A stretch of 37,697 nucleotides of DNA from a virus. This document shows positions 17,303 through 25,281 of this stretch, piece by piece. Both the position numbers and the translations under genes were made by a program. The notes beneath the pieces are model-generated. The model worked only from the letters and a program-made list of their open reading frames with translations. It did no database searches and was not told the DNA's origin. Each line of letters starts with the position of its first letter. Position 1 is the first letter of the stretch. The stretch covers positions 1 to 37,697 of IMG/VR virus record IMGVR_UViG_3300036823_000111; one strand, 5' to 3'.

Positions 17303-18103
17303 CTATGTCAACCCCGCGCCGTTGATCATCCAGCGGTTTCCAGGCATTAGGCACGCCGTGGCTATCCCGCTCGCCGCCAGTGTCCGCGAGCCCGTGGTTC
17401 CCGCGCCGGCGAGTACAAGTGTGTCGCTCGTAGCGATAGTGAGCACGCCAGCCGAAGTATCGTTCACAAACGTGATGCAGGCGTTGACTGGGTACGGCAC
17501 ATTCGTATGGCTATCGATGGTCCATGTGCGCGCCGTCGTGTCGGTGCTGGGGTGGAAAAGAAACGTGTTGGCGTCGGCAAGCACCGTCGTGTAAGCCGCG
17601 GCAATGGAGTGGCTCGCGGGCGTCGGAATCCAGCCAGCGGCAATCGTTCCACCACCGCCCGCCTTTGGAATCGCGTTCGCTGCCGGGGCCACCGTCGCTA
17701 TCTCGTCGGATCCGCCGTTCTGGTGTGTCGAGGCGTGCGCGGTGGGCGTCCGCGCGTTTGTGAACCGCGAATCATCCCCCGCGGCGACGGTATCAGTACC
17801 CGTGCCGACGTCGAGCACAGCCGCGCCACGGAGGCCGAGATTTGTCCGCGCAGTGGCGACATTCCCGAGATCGCTGAGATTATTCGCCGGTGTCAAAAAC
17901 TGCGGAATACTAGTAAGTTTTCCCCAGGCGAAACTCGTGAGCCATGTCGGATTCGAATAGGTGCTGTTGATATTCACCCCGAGGCCGAGGCTGGTGTTCA
18001 TGGCAGCGCGGAACGCCGGAAACGTCTGGTTGTCAATCGATGGAAGCTGCGCCCATCCTGCGCTGCAGGCGGCGAGACCGAGAACTATGAAGTTCAATCG
18101 CAT
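17303..18103 (-). CDS. Fibre-like protein with signal peptide (266 aa)
   Basis: Start ATG 18103 with GAGGAG about 5 bases upstream; a signal peptide follows (MRLNFIVLGLAACSAGWAQ, cleavage after WAQ-type end). The mature part carries typical tail-fibre phrases: NLSDLGNVATARTNLGL, then DTVAAGDDSRFTNARTP, then HQNGGSDEI. The last 100 residues match a phage fibre knob-like pattern (FLFHPSTDTTARTWTIDSH, LTIATSDTLVLAGAGTTGSR). A Sec signal on a fibre protein is unexpected since fibres normally assemble in the cytoplasm. It lies 7 bases after its upstream neighbour. An upstream in-frame ATG at 18166 would add 21 residues and bury the signal; it is rejected. Confidence 0.75.
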   Translation of the reverse strand: MRLNFIVLGLAACSAGWAQLPSIDNQTFPAFRAAMNTSLGLGVNINSTYSNPTWLTSFAWGKLTSIPQFLTPANNLSDLGNVATARTNLGLRGAAVLDVGTGTDTVAAGDDSRFTNARTPTAHASTHQNGGSDEIATVAPAANAIPKAGGGGTIAAGWIPTPASHSIAAAYTTVLADANTFLFHPSTDTTARTWTIDSHTNVPYPVNACITFVNDTSAGVLTIATSDTLVLAGAGTTGSRTLAASGIATACLMPGNRWMINGAGLT

Positions 18104-18110
18104 AAGCTCC

Positions 18111-18758
18111 TCAGTTGCTGTCGAACAAACCCTCGGCCGCGTCGAACAGGCCCGTAGTGCTGTCAAACGATGATCCCGAGCATGCGGCCCACCCCGTCAC
18201 TCCATCCACAGCTATCCAGCAATACCTTCCCGACGAAGGGGGAACTGTTATGCCTGTACCGTCCACACATCCGGTTGTCACCCCGCCGACTGGCGTCCCA
18301 ATCACCTGCCCGGCCGGGCACGGCGGACCAATCTGGGACGGATTCACCGACGCCACCATCGGCAGCGGCGCGTTAATGCGGGCCGCGCCGATAGTGACCC
18401 TCGACGCCGTGCTCACATACCAGGTCTCGTTCCACCTGGCGGATCCCAGCGCATCGTGGTGGTCATATACGACGGCATAGGTGGTGTTCGATGGTGTTGC
18501 TGTATCGTTTGGCTCAAGGCAGATCGAGACCACACCCTTCGCCACATTCAACACGATCGGGATCTTCCCGAATGGCGTGCCATCCAACGCCGCCATCGCC
18601 ACTGGGGCAGAGACAGTAACTGTACCCGAGAGAGCGCGGGAAACGCCCGTCGCGCCGCCTGGCGCGTTCACCGTGCCCTGCACCAGGGTCAAGCCATCAG
18701 GGCACGATTGCGCAAATACCGGCGCACAGAAAATGAGGGTCAGCAGCAGCTTCCTCAT
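18111..18758 (-). CDS. Secreted Cys-containing protein (215 aa)
   Basis: ATG 18758 overlaps the portal stop (ATGA) and starts a signal peptide MRKLLLTLIFCAPVFAQS. The mature protein is beta-rich with SCPDGLTLVQGTVNAPGG near the start, a middle segment (YAVVYDHHDALGSARWNETW) that resembles fibre or adhesin-type strands, then Cys-rich phrases (PPCPAGQVIG, TTGCVDGTG, YCWIAVDGV) and repeats of STTGLFDAAEGLFDSN at the end. Cysteines suit an exported protein. First gene of the exported set in transcription order; coupled to portal translation, so produced at the same time as the virion. Confidence 0.7.
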   Translation of the reverse strand: MRKLLLTLIFCAPVFAQSCPDGLTLVQGTVNAPGGATGVSRALSGTVTVSAPVAMAALDGTPFGKIPIVLNVAKGVVSICLEPNDTATPSNTTYAVVYDHHDALGSARWNETWYVSTASRVTIGAARINAPLPMVASVNPSQIGPPCPAGQVIGTPVGGVTTGCVDGTGITVPPSSGRYCWIAVDGVTGWAACSGSSFDSTTGLFDAAEGLFDSN

Positions 18759-20866
18759 GCGGCCGCCTTTGCTTCGTCGCCGAAAATATAAACCAGCACA
18801 CAGCGGCACTTATCGCCGCCGTCGCAGTCGGGATTCGGCACATCCGGCACATCGTCCGGGGTGTCGCCTTCCTGGCCATCCGCACCGCTGCAGGTGTCGC
18901 AAGTGTTCGTGTCGAGCAGCGCACTGTACTGCACTGACGAAATCTCATCCGCATACTGCTCGTAGCCGTCATTGCGCCCAGCGGCAAAAGCTTCGCTGGC
19001 ACCCTTCGCGGCCGCGTTATCGATCCAGCCGTCGCTCTGATCGTCGAGCGTCTCGCCGGCGTCGATGATCATCTGACCCGCGGTCTTATCTGCCGGGCGG
19101 CGCTTGAGGTCAAGGACCACATTCGCCGCCCGTTGCTGCAGGTTGTTCGTGTATTCGCTGACTACGCCATCTGCGTAGACACCCAGCGGATCACGCTTTT
19201 CCGCCGCGCGAATGGCGGCGGCGCTGGACGGCTTCGCGCCCGCGAGTTGCTTCGAGCGTTCGGCCTCCACGGTGTGGAGTCCATAACTGCTGACCCCTTC
19301 AAGGATGCCTTCAATTTTCGCGACCAGCTTTTCGTCCGGAGCGACGGACACACGGTGCGCATTCCGCACCGGTGTATTCATGAGCCGCTGGATGATGTAC
19401 GCCTGCACCCGAGGCCGCGCCTCGCGCAACGCCGCGGCGACGTCATCACGGCCCTTATCGAGCGCCGATGCCATCTCGCTCAGTGCCATAAACTTCTCAG
19501 CTCCGCGCGGCGCCCGCTTCGGTTTGAAAACCTCACTGAGCGTGCCTACGTCGCCTGATGGAGCAGCGCCGCTTCCGCCGCCCGCAGGCCGCGGACGGGC
19601 TTTGCCGCGCGGCGGCGCGCCAAATTTCGTGCGGCACCAGTCTTCGAGCTCGTCATCCGGCTGGACGATGTTCACGCCGGCGGATGCCAGATCTTTCAGC
19701 GCGGAGACGACGTCCTCGAACTTCATCGAGATGATCTGCTGTGGAATCAACCTCGGGTAATGGATGACGCCAGCGAAGTTGTAGTCCACCAGCCGCTTGA
19801 TGGTGGTCTCGCTGATCACGCGCGCGATCTGATTCGCCGTCGCCTGCAGCCCGATATAGAAGAAATCGGACATCGTCTGACCCAACGCGCGGTTACCGCT
19901 GGCCTTGCCCTGGCCGAAGTTAATGAAGCTGGCAAGCGCCGCCTGCGAAATCATGCTGTTGTGGTGGTCGATCGCATCTTTCGGCGAGTGGACCGTGCCC
20001 GTCACACCAGTCAGCGAAAACTTCCAGAGCGGCGGCAGCAGAATGGATGTTTTTTCGTTGGCGGATAACGCCTGTAGCCAGTCCGTTGCTGCTTTGCGGT
20101 CTTCCACGCTCGCACCGGCGGCCATCTCAATATTTGGGACGCCCATACCGTTGCGCTCGCACGCAATCGCCTCCACCTTGTACAAATTGCTTTTGATGTA
20201 CCAGTGCTGGTAAGCCGGCCTCAGCAGCGACTGGCCCGTGAAGTTCGCGCCTTCCTGCCGAAAGGTGAACAGTGACAGCTTCTCCACCGGCACTTGCGTC
20301 GTGAGGTATTGGCCGCCACGATAGCCCATCTGTTCCAGCGCGATGAGGTCGTCGCCATTCGCTTCGGTGATCCAGCGGTAGAAAGTAAGGGGCAGCCGCG
20401 CCGCGCATTTCTTCAACCGGACGTTGTTGCCGTCGATATAGTAAACGTCTTCGTGCGCGGCACAGCCGAAATCCAGCATCAACGATGCGTTCTCGATGAT
20501 GCCGTCGAGGTCCAGCTCTTCGAGCAGGCAGGACTTCACCAGCTCCGTTGCCTTCTTCTCAACGGGCGACGCCTGTTTTGGCTCCTGAATGGCCCACTCC
20601 GCGCCGCGGATCGGCAGCTTGCACGCGTTGAGCGTCGCGATTACCTGGCCGTCGCTACGTCGCATCCGCTCGTAATGCGCGATTGCCGAAAGCCCTGTCA
20701 GCTCCGGGTTATACTCGCCCAGTTCGCGGAGGAAACCGCCAAATATCGGCGTACCTGTCGCACCCAGCTCGGCAACATCCACGCGCGACTGCGCGCCCGG
20801 AGCTTTGACGACATCCGGCGTGGCAACCGGAGAAAGCGAACCGATATTGAGCGAGGTAAACGCCAC
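18755..20866 (-). CDS. Portal protein (DUF935/Mu gp29-like) fused to MuF-type C-terminus (703 aa)
   Basis: GTG start at 20866. Residues 1-about 410 are the portal of Mu gp29 type: EYNPELTGLSAIAHYERMRR, then ACKLPIRGAEWAIQEPKQAS, GCAAHEDVYYIDGNNVRLKK and LLRPAYQHWYIKSNLYKVEA. A G/P-rich linker follows (about 420-440). The last 250 residues are helical, ending in the Cys-rich signature of MuF/SPP1 gp7 minor head proteins: TNTCDTCSGADGQEG and GGDKCRCVLVYIFGDE. In Mu the portal and F (gp30) are separate genes, so this is a fusion, and no separate MuF gene is present in the window. The portal forms the packaging and ejection vertex. Confidence 0.85.
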   Translation of the reverse strand: MAFTSLNIGSLSPVATPDVVKAPGAQSRVDVAELGATGTPIFGGFLRELGEYNPELTGLSAIAHYERMRRSDGQVIATLNACKLPIRGAEWAIQEPKQASPVEKKATELVKSCLLEELDLDGIIENASLMLDFGCAAHEDVYYIDGNNVRLKKCAARLPLTFYRWITEANGDDLIALEQMGYRGGQYLTTQVPVEKLSLFTFRQEGANFTGQSLLRPAYQHWYIKSNLYKVEAIACERNGMGVPNIEMAAGASVEDRKAATDWLQALSANEKTSILLPPLWKFSLTGVTGTVHSPKDAIDHHNSMISQAALASFINFGQGKASGNRALGQTMSDFFYIGLQATANQIARVISETTIKRLVDYNFAGVIHYPRLIPQQIISMKFEDVVSALKDLASAGVNIVQPDDELEDWCRTKFGAPPRGKARPRPAGGGSGAAPSGDVGTLSEVFKPKRAPRGAEKFMALSEMASALDKGRDDVAAALREARPRVQAYIIQRLMNTPVRNAHRVSVAPDEKLVAKIEGILEGVSSYGLHTVEAERSKQLAGAKPSSAAAIRAAEKRDPLGVYADGVVSEYTNNLQQRAANVVLDLKRRPADKTAGQMIIDAGETLDDQSDGWIDNAAAKGASEAFAAGRNDGYEQYADEISSVQYSALLDTNTCDTCSGADGQEGDTPDDVPDVPNPDCDGGDKCRCVLVYIFGDEAKAAA

Positions 20867-20869
20867 GAT

Positions 20870-21115
20870 TTAGAAACTCACCCCCGCTTCGACCGCATTC
20901 GGCATTTGCGCGACAATCGCGCGCGCCGTCTCGATGCCGAGCAGATATCCGCGCTCGAATTCATCGACACCCGGCAGCGCTATATCGATGGCGTCATGCC
21001 GCGCCTCGCCCAGACCGTGCAGCTCGTGCAGTTCGGCGGAAACCATCGGCTCGGCCCGCTTCAGCAGCTCATCCACGCCGATCTCCACAAATGCAATAGC
21101 CGGGACTATGAACAC
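20870..21115 (-). CDS. Small protein before portal (81 aa)
   Basis: GTG start 21115 with GGAGG a few bases upstream. The sequence begins MFIVPAIAFVEIGVDELLKR and has several E/D/A-rich helical segments (DEFERGYLLGIETARAIVAQ). Not recognised. It lies between the 89-aa gene (10-base overlap) and the portal (3-base gap), so it is part of the late operon. Confidence 0.5.
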   Translation of the reverse strand: MFIVPAIAFVEIGVDELLKRAEPMVSAELHELHGLGEARHDAIDIALPGVDEFERGYLLGIETARAIVAQMPNAVEAGVSF

Positions 21116-21375
21116 TTTGCCTCCCTGATCGCGGACATCACCGCCGCCTTGGCGTCACGCCTCGAACCGTAATTGCCGAGAAATCGCCGGGCACCGGAAT
21201 ATGCAAACGCGAAGCACCGGCCGCGCGCCAGAATCACCGCGCCGCGGACGTCGAGATAATCCGCGCCAACCAGCTCGCAGACGATGAATCCGTCTTCCCA
21301 GTGGGGCTCGACGGCGAACATTCGCCTGCTGTCGAATAGCGGCGCCTGTGCGTGAATGGATTGAACGGCCTGCAT
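21106..21375 (-). CDS. Small protein after endolysin (89 aa)
   Basis: ATG 21375 overlaps the lysin stop (TAATG), which is why I chose it over a longer upstream open frame. The product starts MQAVQSIHAQAPLFDSRRMF and contains VEPHWEDGFIVCELVGADYL, a mixed fold of about 89 aa. No signal peptide. Its link to the lysin gene may point to a lysis accessory, but no motif supports that. Confidence 0.55.
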   Translation of the reverse strand: MQAVQSIHAQAPLFDSRRMFAVEPHWEDGFIVCELVGADYLDVRGAVILARGRCFAFAYSGARRFLGNYGSRRDAKAAVMSAIREAKCS

Positions 21376-21890
21376 TATTTCTCCGCGCGGGCCTTCCACC
21401 CGTCCCAGTATTTGGCGTACTTCGCCGGGTCCCTCATTACCAGGTTGCTGTAGAACTGCAGGCACTCCGCCCTCAGTTCCAGAAGCAGCACATAAGGCCA
21501 GAGAATGTGTATCGCCTGCACCGTACGGATACCGAGGACTCCATCGATAGCGATCGTCGCTCCGAGCGCGCGGCACGCCCGCTGCAGGATTTTCACGGCC
21601 TGTAACTGGCCCATCATGACGGCCATATCGAGCACTTTCGTCGCGATCGGCTGCGGAAATTTATCGAGCTGCAGCGGACGCCAAAAACGATCGAGATAGA
21701 AGTCCTTCACGCGATCTTCCGTCAGTCCGTCGATTAACGATTTGGCCTCGGCGGGCGGACACAACTGCAGCATTATGGCGATGGCGCGCGTAATGCCATA
21801 GCGCGAATATTCGCCGGTCTGGGTGTCTCTGCGCCCCGTCGCGCCCTCGTTCGCGAGCACAAATGCGATCGCTGGATCAAATGACGCCAC
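21375..21890 (-). CDS. Endolysin, GH108-type muramidase with peptidoglycan-binding segment (171 aa)
   Basis: GTG start 21890 with GGAGG 7 bases upstream. The N-terminal signature FDPAIAFVLANEGATGRRDT contains the catalytic Glu15 of GH108 N-acetylmuramidases; the usual EGG is EGA here. SRYGITRAIA matches the next conserved block. The C-terminal half has DGVLGIRTVQAI, the PG_binding_3-like phrase of the family, and length is right for the class. It has no signal peptide, so it needs a holin or similar for release. Located between terminase-linked genes and the portal, not in the early lysis place as in Mu. Overlaps the MazG-like gene by 14 bases. Confidence 0.85.
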   Translation of the reverse strand: MASFDPAIAFVLANEGATGRRDTQTGEYSRYGITRAIAIMLQLCPPAEAKSLIDGLTEDRVKDFYLDRFWRPLQLDKFPQPIATKVLDMAVMMGQLQAVKILQRACRALGATIAIDGVLGIRTVQAIHILWPYVLLLELRAECLQFYSNLVMRDPAKYAKYWDGWKARAEK

Positions 21891-22164
21891 GCAGTACCTC
21901 CGCTTCCTCGAACGAAAGCCGCCCGTCAATCATGCCCTCGCCTTCGGCCCGCTCAATGGCGTCAGCCTCTTCGCGCAGCTCGCCCTCATGGATCAGCTTC
22001 CGCAGGTACACCGCGAGGTCCAGCGCTTCCTCGTAGGCGTCCTGCAACGTATCGCTGCCGTTGTTGGCAACGAGCTCATCTCCGTGTTGGCGCTTGCCGA
22101 ACTCGTTGCGCTGCTGCATGTCGGCGACGACCAGATCCCAGATTGGTGTGTTGATGCCGGCCAT
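21877..22164 (-). CDS. MazG-like/NTP pyrophosphohydrolase-type helical protein (95 aa)
   Basis: ATG 22164 overlaps the terminase stop (TAATG). The protein includes PIWDLVVADMQQRNEFGKRQ and the helix DAYEEALDLAVYLRKLI, whose E-x2-ALD pattern is that of small phage/bacterial MazG-like proteins. An all-alpha NTP pyrophosphatase fold is likely, though full catalytic residues cannot be checked by eye. The acidic tail (EEADAIERAEGEGM) is extra. In phages such enzymes are thought to cleanse or lower nucleotide alarmones or modified dNTPs. Context is packaging and lysis, so its role is unclear. Confidence 0.65.
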   Translation of the reverse strand: MAGINTPIWDLVVADMQQRNEFGKRQHGDELVANNGSDTLQDAYEEALDLAVYLRKLIHEGELREEADAIERAEGEGMIDGRLSFEEAEVLRGVI

Positions 22165-23513
22165 TAGAAAACCCTCTCCATGACGTTGCCCATCACCGTG
22201 CGGCCCTGCATTCCGCACTCACTGGCCGGCACATAGCCGCCCGCCTTCTGCGCGGCGGCGTTTGCGAGCGCGGCCGCCCAGAACTCATCCGCATGGCCTT
22301 GAGCCGTCCGCGCAGCATCGAAGCGGACGCCCCCTGTTGAGCCCGTGAATTTCTTCACGGCCTGAATTGCCCGCCGAATTGCGACGTCGCCATCGGGCAG
22401 CAAAAATGCCCGATTCTCCATGTCCGTCTTAAGCGCCATCGCCATGCGCTCTTTGTTTGGACCGCTGAACTCCACCGCCTCGATCCTGCCGGGAAACTCG
22501 TCAGAGAGATTCTCGGCGAGGTTGGCGCCGATACCCGTGGCGTCAACGCAGCCGCGCTCACAAACCGCCGCGACCTTCCGCGCGATTGCCTTCTGTTCTT
22601 CGAACTTCATGCGCCACATCGTGATAACGCCGCGCGTGAGCTTCGTCCCGTCTTCGAGCAGCTCAATGATCCAGATCACCGACAGATCACGTTTACGGGC
22701 AATGTCAAAGCCGAAGTAAAGCCCCGGCCGGCTCTCGTAATCGAATGTGATCGACGCCGCCGGCGATTCGCAGCTCAGCACCAGCTCGATGCCGATGAAG
22801 TCCTGCGCGCCATCGGTCGGGATGCATAGAAATTCTTCGTTGAAAATGTCCGTGTCTCCGACCGTCCGCTCCAGCTCGGCAAGATCGATGTTCAGCCCTT
22901 CCTGAACGGCGAGACGGATATCAACCCAATGCCCCGACCACGTCTCGTTATGCATTGGATTAGGATCAGGAGCTACGCCATCGGCGAGCCCTAATTCCTT
23001 CGCCAAATCGTAGAATTTGTTCTGTTTGCCCTTAAAGCTGCTCAGCACGATCAGGCGGAAGCCGCGCAGTGTGCGGCCCACCATCGCTTTCCAGATCGCC
23101 TTCGCGTCGCGATGAATCGCAAATTCGTCGAGCAGCACGTTACCGCTGAAACCGCGCGCCGTGTCCGGATTCGCAGGCAGGGCGATGATGCGTGATCCGT
23201 TCGGAAAGACCGCGGTGTGCTGGATGATCTTCGTGTCCTCGAAGAAACTTGGAGGCTCATCCTCAATCGCCGCGCCCATTGCAGCGCAGTGCATCTTGAC
23301 CTTCTCCATCATTTCGATGGATTGCCGGTCGGACGCGGAGAGCATAATCCACAGCGTTTTGCGCTCGATGCAATCGATGACCACTTCGAGCGTCGCGATA
23401 AACGAACCGCCCACCTGAACGGACTTCACCAGAAACTTGCGGCGCGACCTGTCTCTCATCCAGCGTTGCTGCCAACCCTGCAGCACAATCGCCGGCGCCA
23501 TAGCGACTGACAT
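22164..23513 (-). CDS. Large terminase subunit, Mu gp28-like (449 aa)
   Basis: Terminase motor with ATPase region (residues 1-230): a degenerate Walker A-like KSVQVGGSF near 30-38, Walker B VLLDEFA at 126-132 (Asp129, Glu130), and coupling motif LSSF at 157-160. Nuclease region from about 265: FGFDIARKRDLSVI (Asp270), CVDATGIG (Asp324) and HADEFWAAAL (Asp409), an RNase H-like triad as in Mu gp28. Length is slightly under Mu gp28. The gene follows a 33-codon frame directly (TAG ATG). It packages phage DNA by a headful mode in the Mu family. Confidence 0.92.
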   Translation of the reverse strand: MSVAMAPAIVLQGWQQRWMRDRSRRKFLVKSVQVGGSFIATLEVVIDCIERKTLWIMLSASDRQSIEMMEKVKMHCAAMGAAIEDEPPSFFEDTKIIQHTAVFPNGSRIIALPANPDTARGFSGNVLLDEFAIHRDAKAIWKAMVGRTLRGFRLIVLSSFKGKQNKFYDLAKELGLADGVAPDPNPMHNETWSGHWVDIRLAVQEGLNIDLAELERTVGDTDIFNEEFLCIPTDGAQDFIGIELVLSCESPAASITFDYESRPGLYFGFDIARKRDLSVIWIIELLEDGTKLTRGVITMWRMKFEEQKAIARKVAAVCERGCVDATGIGANLAENLSDEFPGRIEAVEFSGPNKERMAMALKTDMENRAFLLPDGDVAIRRAIQAVKKFTGSTGGVRFDAARTAQGHADEFWAAALANAAAQKAGGYVPASECGMQGRTVMGNVMERVF

Positions 23514-23615
23514 CTACACAGCCCCCCGGCCCCATGTGCGAGCGGCGATCGCCACGTCCGCCGCTCGCACGGTCTTTGCTGCCGTGTTGGGGGTTTTATC
23601 TCGCGTTGAACTCAT
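23514..23615 (-). CDS. Tiny coupled open frame before terminase (33 aa)
   Basis: ATG 23615 overlaps the zinc-protein stop (ATGA) and the TAG at 23514 directly precedes the terminase ATG. The product is short and basic, MSSTRDKTPNTAAKTVRAAD then VAIAARTWGRGAV. It may be a small protein or just a frame that keeps ribosomes moving into the terminase gene. Existence of the peptide is uncertain. Confidence 0.35.
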   Translation of the reverse strand: MSSTRDKTPNTAAKTVRAADVAIAARTWGRGAV

Positions 23616-23839
23616 GCGGCGGTACTCTGAATCGCCAGTCGTTCGTGCATCTCGTACTGGTGCTCCGGACACGCGTCGACTTCCCCGCGTCGAGTCGAGC
23701 ACCGAATACATACCGGCCGATCGCACCAGTCGCATTCCCGATCCGCCAGTTGCCCGCAGGCGCAACGTTTCCGGCGCGGCGCCGCATGCTTGATGTGGAC
23801 CGCCGTGCCGTCCGGGAGTCTTAGCCATGAGCAAGCCAT
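23612..23839 (-). CDS. Small Cys-rich zinc-binding protein (75 aa)
   Basis: Four Cys pairs in 40 residues: RCACGQLADRECDWCDRPVC, then IRC, then DACPEHQYEMHE, a B-box or zinc-ribbon-like layout. Similar tiny zinc proteins lie next to gp27/gp28 genes in other transposable phages by memory, but the family is not named. It follows the small terminase by 3 bases and overlaps the 33-codon frame by ATGA. May help terminase assembly or regulate; function unknown. Confidence 0.6.
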   Translation of the reverse strand: MACSWLRLPDGTAVHIKHAAPRRKRCACGQLADRECDWCDRPVCIRCSTRRGEVDACPEHQYEMHERLAIQSTAA

Positions 23840-23842
23840 CGA

Positions 23843-24400
23843 TCATTGGCCGATGCCGTAAATGTCGCGGATTTTCTTCAGCCCTTCGGTTGAGATCGAC
23901 TCGCCCGCCGCGGCTTTCTTTTCGAGCGCTTCCACTTCGGCGATCGCCTGATCCTTCTGCCGCTTCAGCAGATCGAACTTCGCTTCGTTGAGCGCGACTT
24001 CCCGTTTTTTCAGATCGAGCTGATCGCGCTTCAACCGCACCTGTTCGGCGAGCAGCGACGTCCGCTGCATCCGAATCGGGTCGGAATCGATGAACCCCTC
24101 GGGATCGCGCATCAGCGACTCGATCGCGAGCGCGTTCACCATCTCCGACGCCGTGTGATTGCCGCCGCGCATCGCGTCCAACAGATCCTGCATCTGTTCC
24201 CGCGCGGACTTGCGCCGTTTTTCGTTGGCCTCCCACTCGCTCTTGCGCCGGCCGATCGTCCGCTCGGCGACGTCCTCGCCGGTTTCGGCCTTGATCTTCG
24301 CCGCCGTCATCGCGGCCGAGAGCTTTTGCCGAAAACACACAAGCATCAACTCCTGGGCCGCGGAGCTGAGCGAATCGGTAACGAATCCGATCTTTCCCAC
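23843..24400 (-). CDS. Small terminase-like, Mu gp27/DUF3486-type (185 aa)
   Basis: GTG start 24400 directly after the gp26-like stop. The pattern begins with a helix-turn-helix-like part (LMLVCFRQKLSAAMTAAKIK; EDVAERTIGRRKSEWEANEK), then a long charged coiled coil (LLAEQVRLKRDQLDLKKREV) and ends QLKKIRDIYGIG-like. This is the DUF3486 layout of Mu gp27, the DNA-binding partner of the terminase. It sits in the Mu order gp25-26-27-28. The coiled coil would form the oligomer. Confidence 0.82.
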   Translation of the reverse strand: MGKIGFVTDSLSSAAQELMLVCFRQKLSAAMTAAKIKAETGEDVAERTIGRRKSEWEANEKRRKSAREQMQDLLDAMRGGNHTASEMVNALAIESLMRDPEGFIDSDPIRMQRTSLLAEQVRLKRDQLDLKKREVALNEAKFDLLKRQKDQAIAEVEALEKKAAAGESISTEGLKKIRDIYGIGQ

Positions 24401-24739
24401 TCAGAACGTCACCCCCGGATCTTCGGCGATGCGGCCGTCGAGCAGGTGGAGTCCTTTCGGCAGCAACTTCGCGAAGCGGATCTGTGCAGGGTTGCCAAGG
24501 TTCTCGCGATCGCGGCGCCAGGTAGGCATGTCGCGATTACGCCAGATCTGGATGAGGCTGTCGTCGGACAGATAGACCAGGTGAAACTGCATCGCCTCCG
24601 ACGAGACGACGGAACCCATCGCATCGAGCGCGCCGGCGATCGCACCAACCGATGTCATCGGCGAGCTGTAGTCTTCATGCAGCACGCGGATGATGTCACC
24701 GCGCTGTGCTGCGTGCCTGTGTTTTTCGACGTCTGCCAT
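24401..24739 (-). CDS. Mu gp26-like phage protein (112 aa)
   Basis: ATG 24739; starts MADVEKHRHAAQRGDIIRVL, a winged-helix-like N-terminal part continuing SSPMTSVGAIAGALDAMG, then FHLVYLSDDSLIQIWRNRD and a C-terminal beta stretch. The set of features matches the Mu gp26 class, and the gene sits between the gp25-like and gp27-like genes. The function of gp26 is not known to me; a link to packaging is inferred from its constant place. Confidence 0.7.
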   Translation of the reverse strand: MADVEKHRHAAQRGDIIRVLHEDYSSPMTSVGAIAGALDAMGSVVSSEAMQFHLVYLSDDSLIQIWRNRDMPTWRRDRENLGNPAQIRFAKLLPKGLHLLDGRIAEDPGVTF

Positions 24740-24741
24740 GC

Positions 24742-25023
24742 TCACGACTGGGATACTCCGACCTTGATTTGCTCGCTCAGCTCTTTCATCCAGCCCACTG
24801 ATTCTTCGACCTTCGCGGCCAAAACCCGTACCGCCATCAGAACTTCCTTCTGACCGTCCTGGTTGACTTTCACGCTTTCCGCCAGGCCCTGAATCGCGTT
24901 CGCCTGCTGCCGGTGGACTTCCAGAAATTGCGCCGCCCACTTGTCGAGCAGCTTGTATGCACACCAGATCGCGAGACCCGGCACGCCAAGCACCTGGATC
25001 AGCCGCAGGACCAGTTCGTCCAT
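24742..25023 (-). CDS. Mu gp25/DUF2730-like membrane coiled-coil protein (93 aa)
   Basis: One N-terminal membrane helix (LRLIQVLGVPGLAIWCAYKL) followed by a charged helix with heptad pattern (QGLAESVKVNQDGQKEVLMA; VEESVGWMKELSEQIKVGV). DUF2730 proteins of Mu have this shape. ATG 25023 directly follows the preceding stop (TAAATG). Spanin/Rz-like or packaging-associated roles are both possible; a holin is less likely since there is one helix only. Confidence 0.65.
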   Translation of the reverse strand: MDELVLRLIQVLGVPGLAIWCAYKLLDKWAAQFLEVHRQQANAIQGLAESVKVNQDGQKEVLMAVRVLAAKVEESVGWMKELSEQIKVGVSQS

Positions 25024-25281
25024 TTAGGCCCGGCCTCCCGCGATGAATGCGATCTGTTCGCCGCGAGCATGAAAGATGCTCATCGAGCCGGCGAACGATG
25101 TCGCGCATGAGGCGGTGCGCCGATTGGCGACGGTAACGGTGTGGCCTTTGTTTTCCGCTATGGGAAACATGGGGTTGGCCCTCATTTGCTGTATGTCCGC
25201 CTGTTCATGCGCCAGACCATAATGCATGAAAAATGTTTTACGCAAGCCGCAGTTCTGGGCAGATTGGGCGGATATTTTCAT
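25024..25281 (-). CDS. Small uncharacterised protein (85 aa)
   Basis: Coupled by TGATG to the previous gene and abutting the gp25-like gene. Contains MHYGLAHEQADIQQMRANPM and TASCATSFAGSMSIFHARGE. The ribosome site is weak and composition is not distinctive. Reality is supported mostly by the stop/start overlaps on both sides. Confidence 0.4.
   Translation of the reverse strand: MKISAQSAQNCGLRKTFFMHYGLAHEQADIQQMRANPMFPIAENKGHTVTVANRRTASCATSFAGSMSIFHARGEQIAFIAGGRA

Noticed and set aside
23616-24338. Longer minus frame upstream of the 33-codon frame
   Set aside because: It overlaps gp27-like and zinc-protein genes in another frame and is R/G/S-rich noise.
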